Source: Massilia sp. erpn (GTDB lineage Bacteria; Pseudomonadota; Gammaproteobacteria; Burkholderiales; Burkholderiaceae_D). Taken from it: a stretch of DNA of 64,000 nucleotides. Each line of letters opens with the position of its first letter. Within the stretch, counting starts at the first letter, position 1. The stretch is taken from positions 3,844,001 to 3,908,000 of the forward strand of contig NZ_CP053748.1 in the NCBI RefSeq assembly GCF_024400215.1, in the 5' to 3' direction. This document shows positions 8,991 to 19,900 of the stretch, one piece after another. The position numbers and the translations under genes were made by a program. The notes beneath the pieces are model-generated. The model was given only the letters and a program-made list of their open reading frames with translations, ran no database searches and was not told the origin of the DNA.

Positions 8991-10601
8991 ATGCGACGCT
9001 GGAATGGCTGGGGGGACGAGGCGATTGAATTCGCCCTGAATGAGGATGCGCTGGGCTTTCTGGCCGCGCGCATCGGCAATGGCAGTCCGGTGGCGGACGC
9101 CAGTTTCGAGCAGGCCTGCGCGCAGCTGGGCGCCTCGCGCCTGCCGCCGCACCGCCTGATCGACAGCAGTCCCGAGACCCGGCTGCGCAATGCGCTGGGC
9201 CAAAGCCTGCCGGACTGGCTCAAGCTGCGCTATGGCCGCATCGGTCCCGCGCCGGATGGCGTGGCCTTCCCGGAAAGCAGCCAGGAAGTGCGTGAACTGA
9301 TCAACTATGCGCGGCTGTATGGCGTGGCCCTGATTCCACATGGCGGCGGCACCAGCGTGGCGGGCCACTTGACGGTGCTCGATCCTTTCCGCCTGACGCT
9401 GGCCGTGAACACCACCCGCCTGTGCCGCCTGATCCATCTCGACCAGCAGTCGCAATTGGCGACCTTCGGCGCTGGTGTGCTGGGGCCTGACCTGGAGGCG
9501 GCGCTGCGCGCCCACGGCTTCATGCTGGGCCACTATCCGCAATCGTTTGAATATTCGACCCTGGGCGGCTGGATCGTTACCCGCTCCTCGGGCCAGCAAT
9601 CGCTGCGCTATGGCCGCATCGAGCAGACCTTTGCTGGCGGCGTGGTGGAAACGCCGCAAGGCACGCTGGAAGTGCAGGCCTTCCCGGCATCGGCGGCCGG
9701 CACCGATCTGCGCGAGCTGGTGCTCGGCTCCGAAGGACGTCTCGGCATTCTGACCGAAGCCACGGTGCGCGTCAGCAAGGTGCCGGAATATGAGGCCTTC
9801 CACGCCGTCTTCTTCCCCAATTGGCAGCAGGCCGAAGCGGCGGCGCGCGAGCTGGCGCAAGGGCGCATGGGATTGTCGATGCTGCGCCTGTCGAATGCCG
9901 TGGAAACGGTGACGATGCTGGCGCTGGCCGGCCACAAGCGCCTGATCGGCGCACTGGAAACCTGGCTCTCCCTGCGCGGCTGCCGCGACGGCAAATGCAT
10001 GCTGATGATCGGCGCCAGCGGCGGCAAGACCCAGGCCAAGGCGGCCATGCGCGCCGCGCTGGGCCAGTGCCGCCGGCATCATGGCGTGCATATCGGCCGC
10101 ATGATGGGCGATAAATGGAAGCAGAACCGCTTCCGCAACGTCTACCTGCGCAACGCGGCCTGGCAGTACGGCTACGCCATCGACACGGTGGAAACGGCGG
10201 TGGACTGGACGCGCGTGGAAAGCATGATGCAGGCGGTGGAAGGCGCGGCCGCAAGCGCGCTGGCCGGGTACGGCGAAAAAGTGCACGTCTACACCCACCT
10301 CTCGCACCTGTATGCGCAAGGAGCCAGCGTGTACACCACCTTTGTTTACCGCCTGGCGGGCAAGTACGAAGACGATCTGGCGCGCTGGAAGGTACTCAAG
10401 CACGCGGTCAGCAGCGTCATCGTGGACAACGGCGGAACCATCAGCCACCAGCACGGCGTGGGCAGCGACCATGCACCCTATCTGGAAGCGGAGAAGGGCG
10501 CGGCTGGCATCGCCGCCATGCAGGCCGTGTTCCGCCACTTTGACCCGGAAGGCTTGCTCAACCCGGGCAAGCTGGTGCCGCCGCAGGGGTTGGCGGCATG
10601 A
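8991..10601 (+). CDS. FAD-binding oxidase, alkyl-DHAP synthase (AGPS)-like
   Basis: This 536-residue protein belongs to the vanillyl-alcohol oxidase/AGPS flavoprotein superfamily. The N-terminal PCMH-type FAD domain includes VAFPESSQEV and the pyrophosphate loop HGGGTSVAG (residues 117-125). The C-terminal part has the AGPS-like GGTISHQHGVG segment (H486, H488) and ends LNPGKLVP as in the family. I place the start at 8991, where CAGGGGACAAGAACG gives a Shine-Dalgarno. It is the first gene of an overlapping operon with GlpD and an FGGY kinase. In E. coli, ygcU (FAD-linked oxidoreductase) and ygcE (FGGY kinase) form a similar pair. Whether it makes or breaks an ether bond, or oxidises a hydroxyacid or polyol, cannot be told from sequence. 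Confidence 0.87.
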   Translation: MRRWNGWGDEAIEFALNEDALGFLAARIGNGSPVADASFEQACAQLGASRLPPHRLIDSSPETRLRNALGQSLPDWLKLRYGRIGPAPDGVAFPESSQEVRELINYARLYGVALIPHGGGTSVAGHLTVLDPFRLTLAVNTTRLCRLIHLDQQSQLATFGAGVLGPDLEAALRAHGFMLGHYPQSFEYSTLGGWIVTRSSGQQSLRYGRIEQTFAGGVVETPQGTLEVQAFPASAAGTDLRELVLGSEGRLGILTEATVRVSKVPEYEAFHAVFFPNWQQAEAAARELAQGRMGLSMLRLSNAVETVTMLALAGHKRLIGALETWLSLRGCRDGKCMLMIGASGGKTQAKAAMRAALGQCRRHHGVHIGRMMGDKWKQNRFRNVYLRNAAWQYGYAIDTVETAVDWTRVESMMQAVEGAAASALAGYGEKVHVYTHLSHLYAQGASVYTTFVYRLAGKYEDDLARWKVLKHAVSSVIVDNGGTISHQHGVGSDHAPYLEAEKGAAGIAAMQAVFRHFDPEGLLNPGKLVPPQGLAA

Positions 10602-12214
10602 ACGCCCCGCATTGGCGGCCCGGCGGGCGGGCGGAGCTGCGCCAGCTGCTGGCGCAGGAATGGGATGTGCTCATCGTCGGCGGCGGCATCTGCGGCGCGG
10701 GCATCTTGCTGGAGGCATCGCGGCGCGGCCTGCGCGCGCTGCTGGTCGAACAGCGCGATTTCGCCTGGGGCACGTCGAGCCGCTCGTCCAAGCTGGTGCA
10801 CGGCGGCCTGCGCTACCTGAAGGAGGGCCAGTTCGCATTGACGCGCGAATCCGTCCATGAGCGGGAAGCCTTGCTGCGCGAGGCTGCCGGACTGGTCGAG
10901 CCGCAAAGCTTCGCCTTCGGCGACTACGTGGGCCGCAAGCCGGGACGCCGCGCCTTCCTGCTCGGTCTTGCCATCTATGACCGCATGGCCGGCCAGCGCA
11001 GCCGCCACTACTATCCCCGCGACGAGTTTCTGCAACTGGCCCCGCATATCGACGTCGAGGGGCTGCGCGGCGGCATGTGCTATACCGACGCCAAAACCGA
11101 CGACGCGCGCCTGGTCATGCGCGTGCTGCAGGAAGCGCAGCAGCATGGCGGCACGGCCTTCAATTACCTGTCCGTACAAGGCTTGCTGCGTGAAGGCGGC
11201 AGCGTGCGCGGCGCGCAACTGCGCGATGAGCTGGACGCGGGTGGCGCAACGCATATGGTGCAGGCCAAAGTCGTGATCAGTGCCACCGGCGCCTGGGCCA
11301 ATGCGCTGCGGGCGCAGGGCGGGGCGCCGCGCCGCCTGCGTCCTTTGCGCGGCAGCCACCTGCTGCTGCCGGCCTGGCGCCTGCCGCTGGCGCAGGCGGT
11401 GAGCCTGATGCACCCGCAGGATGGCCGCCCGGTCTTCGCCTTTCCGTGGGAAGGCGTTACCCTGGTCGGCACCACCGACCTCGATCATGGCGAGGATCTG
11501 TGCCATGAAGCGGCCATCACCCGCGTGGAGGTGGACTACCTGATGACCGCGCTGCGCCGGCAGTTCCCCGAACTGGATCTGCGCGAGGACGACATCATCG
11601 CCACCTATGCCGGCGTGCGCCCGGTGATCGACAGCGGCCAGGCCGATCCCTCGAAGGAAACCCGCGAGCATGCGCTGTGGCTGGAAAATGGCCTGCTGAC
11701 CATCACCGGCGGCAAGTTGACCACTTTCCGCGTGATGGCGCTCGACGCGCTGAAGCAGGCCAAAACCCTGCTGCCCGGCTGGAATGACGATCTGCGCCAG
11801 CAGCCCATCTTCGCCACCGCGCCGGCACTGCACTACCGGCGCGGCCTACCGCCCGGGCAGGCAAGCCGCCTGCAAGGCCGCTACGGTGCGCAAGCGCAAG
11901 CCTTGCTGGATGCCGCCCATCCCGCCGAGCTGCAAACCATCCCCGGCACCGAAACCCTGTGGGCGCAGCTGCGCTGGGCCGCGCGCCACGAAGCGGTGCA
12001 GCATTTGGACGACCTGCTGCTGCGCCGCACCCGCGTCGGCCTGCTGCTGCGTAACGGCGCGGCCGCCATCCTGCCGCGCGTGAAGGCCATCTGCCAGCCG
12101 GAGCTGGGCTGGAGCGAGCAGCGCTGGCGTACCGAGGAGAGCGCATATCTGGCATTATGCGAAGCTCATTACAGCTTGCCGCCAGAGCAGGGGACCAAGA
12201 GACAGTATGGCTGA
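10598..12214 (+). CDS. glpD: Glycerol-3-phosphate dehydrogenase (FAD-dependent)
   Basis: GlpD oxidises sn-glycerol 3-phosphate to dihydroxyacetone phosphate at the inner membrane and passes electrons to quinone. The 538-residue protein shows the Rossmann dinucleotide site VLIVGGGICGAG (G28-G33), the family stretch TSSRSSKLVHGGLRYL, the segment GTTDLDHGED and ITGGKLTTFR near the end of the FAD domain. Its ATG overlaps the preceding stop (ATGA), and the next gene starts inside its last codons, so all three are co-translated. A genome of this type may hold another glpD in the main glycerol regulon; its placement here with an AGPS-like oxidase suggests a dedicated pathway. Confidence 0.9.
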   Translation: MNAPHWRPGGRAELRQLLAQEWDVLIVGGGICGAGILLEASRRGLRALLVEQRDFAWGTSSRSSKLVHGGLRYLKEGQFALTRESVHEREALLREAAGLVEPQSFAFGDYVGRKPGRRAFLLGLAIYDRMAGQRSRHYYPRDEFLQLAPHIDVEGLRGGMCYTDAKTDDARLVMRVLQEAQQHGGTAFNYLSVQGLLREGGSVRGAQLRDELDAGGATHMVQAKVVISATGAWANALRAQGGAPRRLRPLRGSHLLLPAWRLPLAQAVSLMHPQDGRPVFAFPWEGVTLVGTTDLDHGEDLCHEAAITRVEVDYLMTALRRQFPELDLREDDIIATYAGVRPVIDSGQADPSKETREHALWLENGLLTITGGKLTTFRVMALDALKQAKTLLPGWNDDLRQQPIFATAPALHYRRGLPPGQASRLQGRYGAQAQALLDAAHPAELQTIPGTETLWAQLRWAARHEAVQHLDDLLLRRTRVGLLLRNGAAAILPRVKAICQPELGWSEQRWRTEESAYLALCEAHYSLPPEQGTKRQYG

Positions 12215-13769
12215 CCAATACATCCTATCCATCGATAACGGCACGCAAAGCGTGCGCGCCTTGCTGTTCAAGGCCAACGGCGAACTGGCCGCGAAAAGCC
12301 AGGTGCATCTGCAAGCCTACTACTCCGATCATCCCGGCTGGGCCGAGCACAAGGCCGAAGCCTATTGGCAGGCGGTCTGCACGGCCTGCCAGCGCCTGTG
12401 GGACACATCATCGATTCCCGCCGGCGCCGTGATGGGCGTGGCCGTCACCACGCAGCGCGGCACGGTGATCAATCTGGATAAGGATGGCAAGCCGCTGCGT
12501 CCCGCCATCACCTGGCTGGACCAGCGCCGCACCGAACAGGTGCCGCAGCTGAATGCCTTCTGGCGCACCGCCTTCAAGCTGGCGCGGGTGGACGGCACCA
12601 TCGCCTACTTTCAGCGCGAAGCCGAGATCAACTGGATCGCCGACCAGCAGCCCGACATCTGGCGGCGCACCGACAAATTCGTCCTGCTCTCCGGCTATCT
12701 GAATTTCTGCCTGACCGGCCGCCACGTCGACTCCATCGGTTCCCAGGTCGCCTATCTGCCTTTCGACTACAAGAAGCACCGCTGGGCCGGCGCTATGGAC
12801 TGGAAATGGCAGGCGCTGGCGATCCGCCCCGAGATGCTGCAGGAGCTGGTGGAGCCGGGCACCGTGATCGGCGCCATCACGGCCGATGCATCGCGCATGA
12901 CAGGTATTCCGCAAGGCGTGCCGGTGGTGGCCGCCGCCGCCGACAAAGCCTGCGAAGTGATCGGCGCGGGTGCGCTGGAACCGCATATCGGCTGCCTGAG
13001 CTACGGCACCACGGCCACCATCAACACCACCAACCGCAAATACATCGAAGTCACGCCATATATCCCGCCGTATCCGGCCGCGGTTCCCGGCGCCTACAGC
13101 ACCGAGGTGCAGATCTTCCGCGGCTACTGGATGGTCAACTGGTTCAAGGAGCAGTTCGGCGACCGCGAGCAGATGGCCGCCGCCGAGCAGGGACTGGTGC
13201 CGGAAGCGCTGTTTGATACCCTGGTCCACGAAGTGCCCCCCGGCTCCATGGGCCTGATGCTGCAGCCTTACTGGAGTCCCGGCATCCGCTTCCCCGGTCC
13301 CGAAGCGAAAGGCTCGATGATCGGCTTCGGCGACGTGCATACGCGCGCCCATATGTACCGCGCCATCCTGGAAGGCGTGGCCTATGCGCTGAGGGAAGGC
13401 AAGGAGCGCATCGAAAAGCGCGGCGGCACGCGCATCACCGAATTGCGTGTCGCCGGCGGCGGCTCGCAAAGCGACGCTGCCATGCAGCTGACGGCCGACG
13501 TCTTCGGCCTGCCCGCCGCCCGTGCCCATATTTATGAAGCCTCGGGACTTGGCGCCGCCATCTCGGTGGCAGCGGCTCTGGGCCTGCATGCCGGCTTCGA
13601 CAGCGCCATCCGCGCCATGACCCGCCCCGGCCGCGTGTTCCAACCGATCGAGGCCAACCGCAAGGTCTACGATCAGCTGTACCGGCGCGTATACTTGAAA
13701 ATGTATCAACGTTTGCAGCCGATGTACCAGGAAATCGCCGATATAACAGGCTACCCGAAGGCTGGTTGA
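12207..13769 (+). CDS. FGGY-family carbohydrate kinase
   Basis: This 520-residue kinase has the actin-like ATPase fold of the glycerol/xylulose kinase family. The phosphate-1 loop is DNGTQSVRALLF (from D10), the catalytic-region segment is ITWLDQRR, the adenosine-binding part is RVAGGGSQSDAAMQLTADV, and a second glycine loop is CLSYGTTATINTT. It differs from canonical GlpK in length and motifs, so the substrate may be glycerol, a tetritol/pentitol or a modified glycerol. It overlaps glpD by 8 bases, the end of a compact operon. If it phosphorylates the operon's substrate, GlpD and the FAD oxidase could act on the product. Confidence 0.88.
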   Translation: MADQYILSIDNGTQSVRALLFKANGELAAKSQVHLQAYYSDHPGWAEHKAEAYWQAVCTACQRLWDTSSIPAGAVMGVAVTTQRGTVINLDKDGKPLRPAITWLDQRRTEQVPQLNAFWRTAFKLARVDGTIAYFQREAEINWIADQQPDIWRRTDKFVLLSGYLNFCLTGRHVDSIGSQVAYLPFDYKKHRWAGAMDWKWQALAIRPEMLQELVEPGTVIGAITADASRMTGIPQGVPVVAAAADKACEVIGAGALEPHIGCLSYGTTATINTTNRKYIEVTPYIPPYPAAVPGAYSTEVQIFRGYWMVNWFKEQFGDREQMAAAEQGLVPEALFDTLVHEVPPGSMGLMLQPYWSPGIRFPGPEAKGSMIGFGDVHTRAHMYRAILEGVAYALREGKERIEKRGGTRITELRVAGGGSQSDAAMQLTADVFGLPAARAHIYEASGLGAAISVAAALGLHAGFDSAIRAMTRPGRVFQPIEANRKVYDQLYRRVYLKMYQRLQPMYQEIADITGYPKAG

Positions 13770-13908
13770 AAAAAACTTAAAAAATTCCTAAACTTTTCCG
13801 AAAATCCCTGGATACCTTCTTTTGAATAGAGCGCCTGGCCGAAGAAACGCCGGCGCCTGCCATTTCCGCGAGGAGTGGCATTACTAACTAATCAATAGAA
13901 GGAATGCT

Positions 13909-16900
13909 ATGGTAGCGATTGTCGGCGGTAATGGTCTGGGCCTGGTCAACAGCACGGCGGCAACCCTGGGCCAGCGCGGCCAGTTCGGCGCCGCGCAACT
14001 GGGCAGGAATGGCGATAATATCTACGTCAATGCCGCCACCGGCAATCTGGTGCTGCAGCACCAGGATGAATTCCTCGCCGCCACCGGCCTCGGCCAGTCG
14101 CTGATCCGCACCTACAATTCCCAGGGCCAGTTCAACGACGATAACGGCGACAACTGGAAACTCAGCCTGTCGCGCAGCGTCGGCAACCTGGATGGCACCC
14201 TGAACACGGAAAAGAGCACCATCAGCCGCGTTGGCGGCGACGGCGCCATCACCGTTTTCACCTACGACCGCGCCACCCAGGCCTACCGCAGCAGCGACGG
14301 CGCCGGCGCCTATGACAGCCTGAGCTACGACAGCGCCAAGGCCCAATGGACCTGGACTTCGGGCAGCACGCGCGTCACCGAGATCTATGACGCCAACAAT
14401 GGCGGCCGTCTGATCGGTTCGCGTGACCTCGATGGCAACAGCCTGAACTACGCCTACAACGCCAACGGCCTGCTGAGCCAGATCGACGACAGCAGCGGCG
14501 GTTCGACCGTGCTCAAATACAGCGGCAACAACCTGGGCGAAATCGAAACCCGCTTCACCAATGCCCAGGGCCTGGTCGTGGCCCAGACCCGGGTGCGCTA
14601 CGAATACGACAACGCCAACCGCCTGAGCAAAGTCAGCACCGACCTGTCGCCGGAAAACAACCACATTGCCGACGACAGGATCGTCTGGACCCGCTACAGC
14701 TACGACGGCGACAGCAAGCGCGTGACCCTGATCGAGCAGCACGACGGCGCCCAGCTGGCCATCCAATACCAGCAGCTCGGCGCCAACTGGGTGGTGGCGC
14801 AGACCAGCGACGAGGCTGGCCGCAGCACCCGCTATGTGTATGACCCGGCCAAGAAAACGGCATCGGCCACCGACAGCACGGGCCTGAGCCGCAGCTTCAC
14901 CTTCGACGCGGCCGGCCAGCTCAAATCGCTGAGCCAGGCCGACACGCTCAATGGCGGCGGCAACAGCAATGGCTTCGAGTACGACGCCAGCGGCAATGTC
15001 ACCGCCTATACCGATGCCAATGGCAATAAAACGGTCTACCGCTACGACTTCAACGGCAACTGCATCTATGAACGCGACGCCCAGGGCAATGTCGTCGAAC
15101 GTTCCTTTGGCGGTCTGAACCAGCTGCAAACGGAAACGAAGTATGTGCAGCCCGATCCCGATGCCGCCGGCCCGGCCCTGGCGGGCGATGCCCAGACCAC
15201 GCGCTACGTCTACGACGACAAGAACCATCTGCGCTTCATCGTCAGTCCGGAAAACCGCGTCACCGAAATGCGCTACGACGCGCGCGGCCAGCGCACCAGC
15301 ACCATCGCCCATGCGGCACCGCTGTCGTTGACGCTGCCGATGAGTACTTATGATTTCAGCAATGGCCTGGCTGGCCTGCGTACCAACCCCGGCACTGGCA
15401 GTATTGTCGCCAGTAATGGCGCCATCAAGTTCACGGCCACTAACCAGCCTAATGTCGATTATTTCGGCATCTACTTTGGTGCCAAACCGCTGGGCACGAA
15501 CTTCCGGTTTGAAGCCACCATGCCCACCAAGCCGCTGCCGCTGGAGACCACCCTGGGCATGGGCCTGAGCGGCGGAAGCTGGAATACGCCCAGCGCGCGC
15601 CGGCTGTCCGTGGCTTTCAATGGCTATGGACTGGTGGTCAACTCCTGGATAGGCTCTTCCCAGGCCGGCAAGATCCTGGGGCCGATCAAACCCGGCGCTA
15701 CCTACGTGGTGGAGATCGAGACCGAGCCTAAAGGCACGGCGATTCTATATGTCTACGAGAAAGGCAGCGAACGCGCCAGCGGCTACAGCTGGCGCAACGA
15801 GTTTGCGCCAGGCAGCCAGCCAACCTTCAACGCGGAGTCGACTTCGGGACCGAATATCGCGGCAGGCAATGACGCCGCCATCCTGCTGGATAATCTGAGC
15901 ATGACCCGCGCGCCGCAGGAGGCGGACCTGGCGGCCTGGGCCAATGGCCTGAGCGCCGATCTGAAAAAGCAGGCGCTGCGCACCGACTTCGGCTACGACC
16001 AGCGCGGCTTGCTGGCCAGCAGCACCAGCTACGCCAAACTCGATACTGCCGGCAACGGTGTCACCGATGGCAGCCAGTCCGCCTTGCGCTATGTCTACAA
16101 CCAAGCCGGCCAGCTGCAGCAAACCTTTGACGCCGACAACAACCTCACCAGCTATATCTACGATGGCGTGGGCCGCCTGATCAGCACGCGCCGCCCCGGC
16201 GTGCCCAAGACCTCCACGGTGGTCGATGAGACGCCGCTCATGCGCAGCATCAATGGCAAGTCTTACCTGAGCACGCAAACCACCGTGACGCAGGCAAGCG
16301 GCCACAGCACCGTTTCCACCTACGACACCTCGGGCCGTCTGCTGAGCATTCAGGAACGCGGCACCAATGACGTCACCGCCAGCGAAACCTTCTATGGCTA
16401 CGACCGCAACGGCCGTCCGCGCTGGACCTTGCCGCTCGGCGGCAGCCGCAGCTACGCCTTCTATGACAGCCTGGGCCGCAAGCGCGCCGAGGTCGATGGC
16501 GACGGCAGCCTGAGCGAATACCGCTACAACAATGAAGGTCAGCTGCAGCAGTTGATTCGCTATGCCAAGGCGGTCGATATCGGCCAGCTCGCCGCCGGCA
16601 AGGGACGCACTGACGAAGCGCTGGAACTGGCCGATTTGCCGCTGACGCCGGGTGCCGGCGATGAAATCGAATACCGCGCCTATGATGCCGCCGGGCGCCT
16701 GGTCAAGAGTGTCGACGCGGCCGGTTATCTGACCGAAACGCGCTACGACGGCCAATCGCGCATTGTCGCCACCGTGCGCTACGCCGCCCGCGTCAGCGTC
16801 GACAATCCCAATGCGCTGCCGTCGGCCGCGACCTCGGCCACCGACCGCACGAGCCGCCTGTTCTATGACAAGGACGGCAAGCTGCAAGGCACGCTCGATG

Positions 16901-19900
16901 CCGACGGCTATCTGACCGAGCACAAATACGACAACGCCGGCCGCCTGGTCGAAACCGCGTCCTACGCCACGCCAACCACGGCCGCCCTGCGCGCCAGCGG
17001 CAGCTTCAGCGCCCTGCTGCCAGGTGGCGCCGCGATCCGCACCTACCAGGTCTACGACGGCAAAGGCCAGCTCATTGCCAGCATCGATGGCCAGGGCTAT
17101 CTGACCCGTCTGGCCTACAATGCCAACGGTCAGCTCAGCAGCAAAACCCGCTACGCCAAGGAGGCCGGCTATGCGCCCGGCAGCGATCTGGACAAACTGG
17201 CCCAAGGCGCGGGCGAAGCCCAGACCAGCAGCTACGACTACAATGCGCTGAACCAGCTGAAAAGCGAGACGGCGCCCGACGGCACCGTGACCCGTTATGT
17301 CTACGATCTCGATGGCCAGCGCAGCGCCACCATTGTGGCGCCGGGCGCCACGGACGAACGCAGCCAGCTGCGCCGCTTCGATGCGTTTGGCCGGCTGGTG
17401 GCCGAATTGTCGGCGGAAGGTGCGGCCAAGTACCCGGCGAGCGGTGCGCAGGAGGAGGTCGAGGCCATCTGGCAGCAATACAGCACCCAGTTCTCCTACG
17501 ACGCGCAGGGCCGGCGCCGCATGATGGTCGATGCTGCCGGCAACCGCACCCTGTACTACTACGACCGCGATGGCCGCCTGAGCCACAGCATCAACGCCGC
17601 CGGCGAAGTCGAGGCGCGCAGCTACAACGCGCAGAACCGCCTGGCACGCAGCACCACCTACGCCACCCGCATCGACAGCGCCCGCCTGCAGCCGCTCAGC
17701 GGCGGCAACGAGGCCGATATTCGTGAACTCGTTGCCAGTCTGGCCAGCGCGAGCGATACCGTCGTGCGCTATGCGTACGGCGCGCGCGGCCTGCTGACCA
17801 GCCAGACCGATGCCGAGGGCTTTGTCACCAGCCTGCATTACGACGCGTTTGGCCAGCTCGACTCCCGCACCACGCAGATCAAGGATGGTAGAAGCGTCAC
17901 TGATACCCTGGCTTACAACCGCCGTGGGCAGCTGACCGATACCGTCTCCGACCTTGGCGGCGCCAATCTGTCGACCCATGCCGACTACGATGCCTTCGGC
18001 CGCCCTGAAAAACGCCGCGACGCCAATGGCAACGTCACCAGCTTCGGCTACGACAAGCTGGGCCGCCAGGTATCGGTCCAGCTGCCGCTCGGCCCCGCCA
18101 CCACCGCGACCTATGACGCCTTCGACCGCGTGCTGACCCAGACCGATGCGAATGGCCAGACCACGCGCACCGAGTACAACACCCAGCAGCGCAGCATCAC
18201 CCTGACCACGCCGGAAGGCGTGAAGAAGGTGGTGCGCAACAACCGCTACGGCCAGCAGATCGAACTGATCGACGGCAATAACAACACCACCACCTTCGAA
18301 TACGACCGCAACGGCAAGCTGCTGAAGACCGTCAACGCCTTGAAGGAAGAGGTGAAAAATGCCTACGACCAGGCTGGCCGCCTGTGGCAGAGCACGGACG
18401 CCAACGGCACCGTGACCGAATTCGCCTACGATGCCGCCAACCGCGTCCTGAGCAAGACCGTCGACGTAAACGGGCCGCTGAAACTGAGCACCAAGTATAG
18501 CTACGATGCGCTGGGCCAGGTGCAGACGGTGACCGACCCGCGCGGCATCGTCACGCGCAATGCCTACGACAGGAAGGGCCAGCTCAAGTCGGTCATCGTG
18601 GACGAGAATGGCGCGAAGCTGGAAACCAGGTTCGAATACGACGGTCGCGGCAAGACGCTGAGCGTGACCGACCCTGCAGGCCGCGTTACCGTCTACGAGT
18701 ACGACAACCTGGGCCGGCGCATTGCCGAAGTCGTCGATCCGGCATCGCGCAATCCCAAGGGGCTGGATCTGCGCACCGAATACGAGTACGACGGCAACGG
18801 CAACGTCATCGCGCGCAAGGACGCCAATCAGTATCCAACCCGTTTCGCCTACGATGCCAACAACCGTCTTCGCGGCAGCATCGACCCGGCTGGCGCGGTG
18901 ACGCTGAACGAGTACGATGCAGCGGGCCGCCTGACGAAAACCAGCCGGATTGCCAAAGCGCTGGATCTGGAAACAGAACTGCGCAGCATGCCTCAGCCGC
19001 GTAGTACGGCCAGCGATACGGCGGCCTTGCTGGAACGTGTCAGCACCGACCTTGGTCACGATGGCGCGCAGTGGAATATTTACAATGCCGATGGCCAGGT
19101 GGAATACATCGTTGATGGCGCCGGCAAAGTCAGCAAGCTGGAATACGATAAGAACGGCAATGTAACCGGCCGCACCAGCTATGCCGAAAAGATTGCAGTC
19201 GCCGGCCTGGGCATCGCGCCCGGCAAGGACAAGCTGCCGGCACTCAAGGCCAGCGGCAGCGACCAGCGCCAGCGCATCGTCTACGATGCGGCCAACCGCG
19301 TTATCGCCACCGTCACGGCCCAACATCAGTTGGTCGATGATATCCAGGAGTGGGCAGTTGTTGCCTACGCATATGACGGCAATGGCAATCTGATCGAGCA
19401 GCGCGCGTATTCGCGGGCGATCAACAGCAATGTCATGCCGGCCAAGGAAGCGGTGCTCTTTTTCGTTTTCGGCGAGCCTAGCCAAGGTTATGGCGATAGC
19501 GTCAAACGCTACGGCTACGACCATGCCAATCGTCAGATCCTCAGCGCCACCGCCCTTGGTGTGGACGCTCAGGGCACGCCGCGCTGGGCTGTAGCCGAGC
19601 AGCAGTTTGACAGGAGCGGCAACCTTCTGCAGCGCGCAGAGTACCGCAATGCGCTGGGTGAAACAGGTTTGCCGGCGAAGCCGGGGGCGGAAGCCTTGCG
19701 CAACTGGATGTCCGGTGCTGTCAGCGATGATGGCGACCGTATCGCCCGCTATGCTTATGATGGTGCCGGCCGCCAGATTGCCCAGATCGATGCGGAAGGT
19801 GCCGTCACGCGCCAGGAATTCGACCGCAGCGGCCAGGTAACGCAACGCACCCAGTATGCGGTCGCGCTGAAAGCGCTTGGGCGCGATGAGCGTGCCACCG

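Noticed and set aside
13909..14200. PAAR or signal peptide at the RHS N-terminus (type VI or Sec export)
   Set aside because: No PAAR-like motif or hydrophobic leader is seen, and no VgrG, Hcp or EagR gene is in the window.
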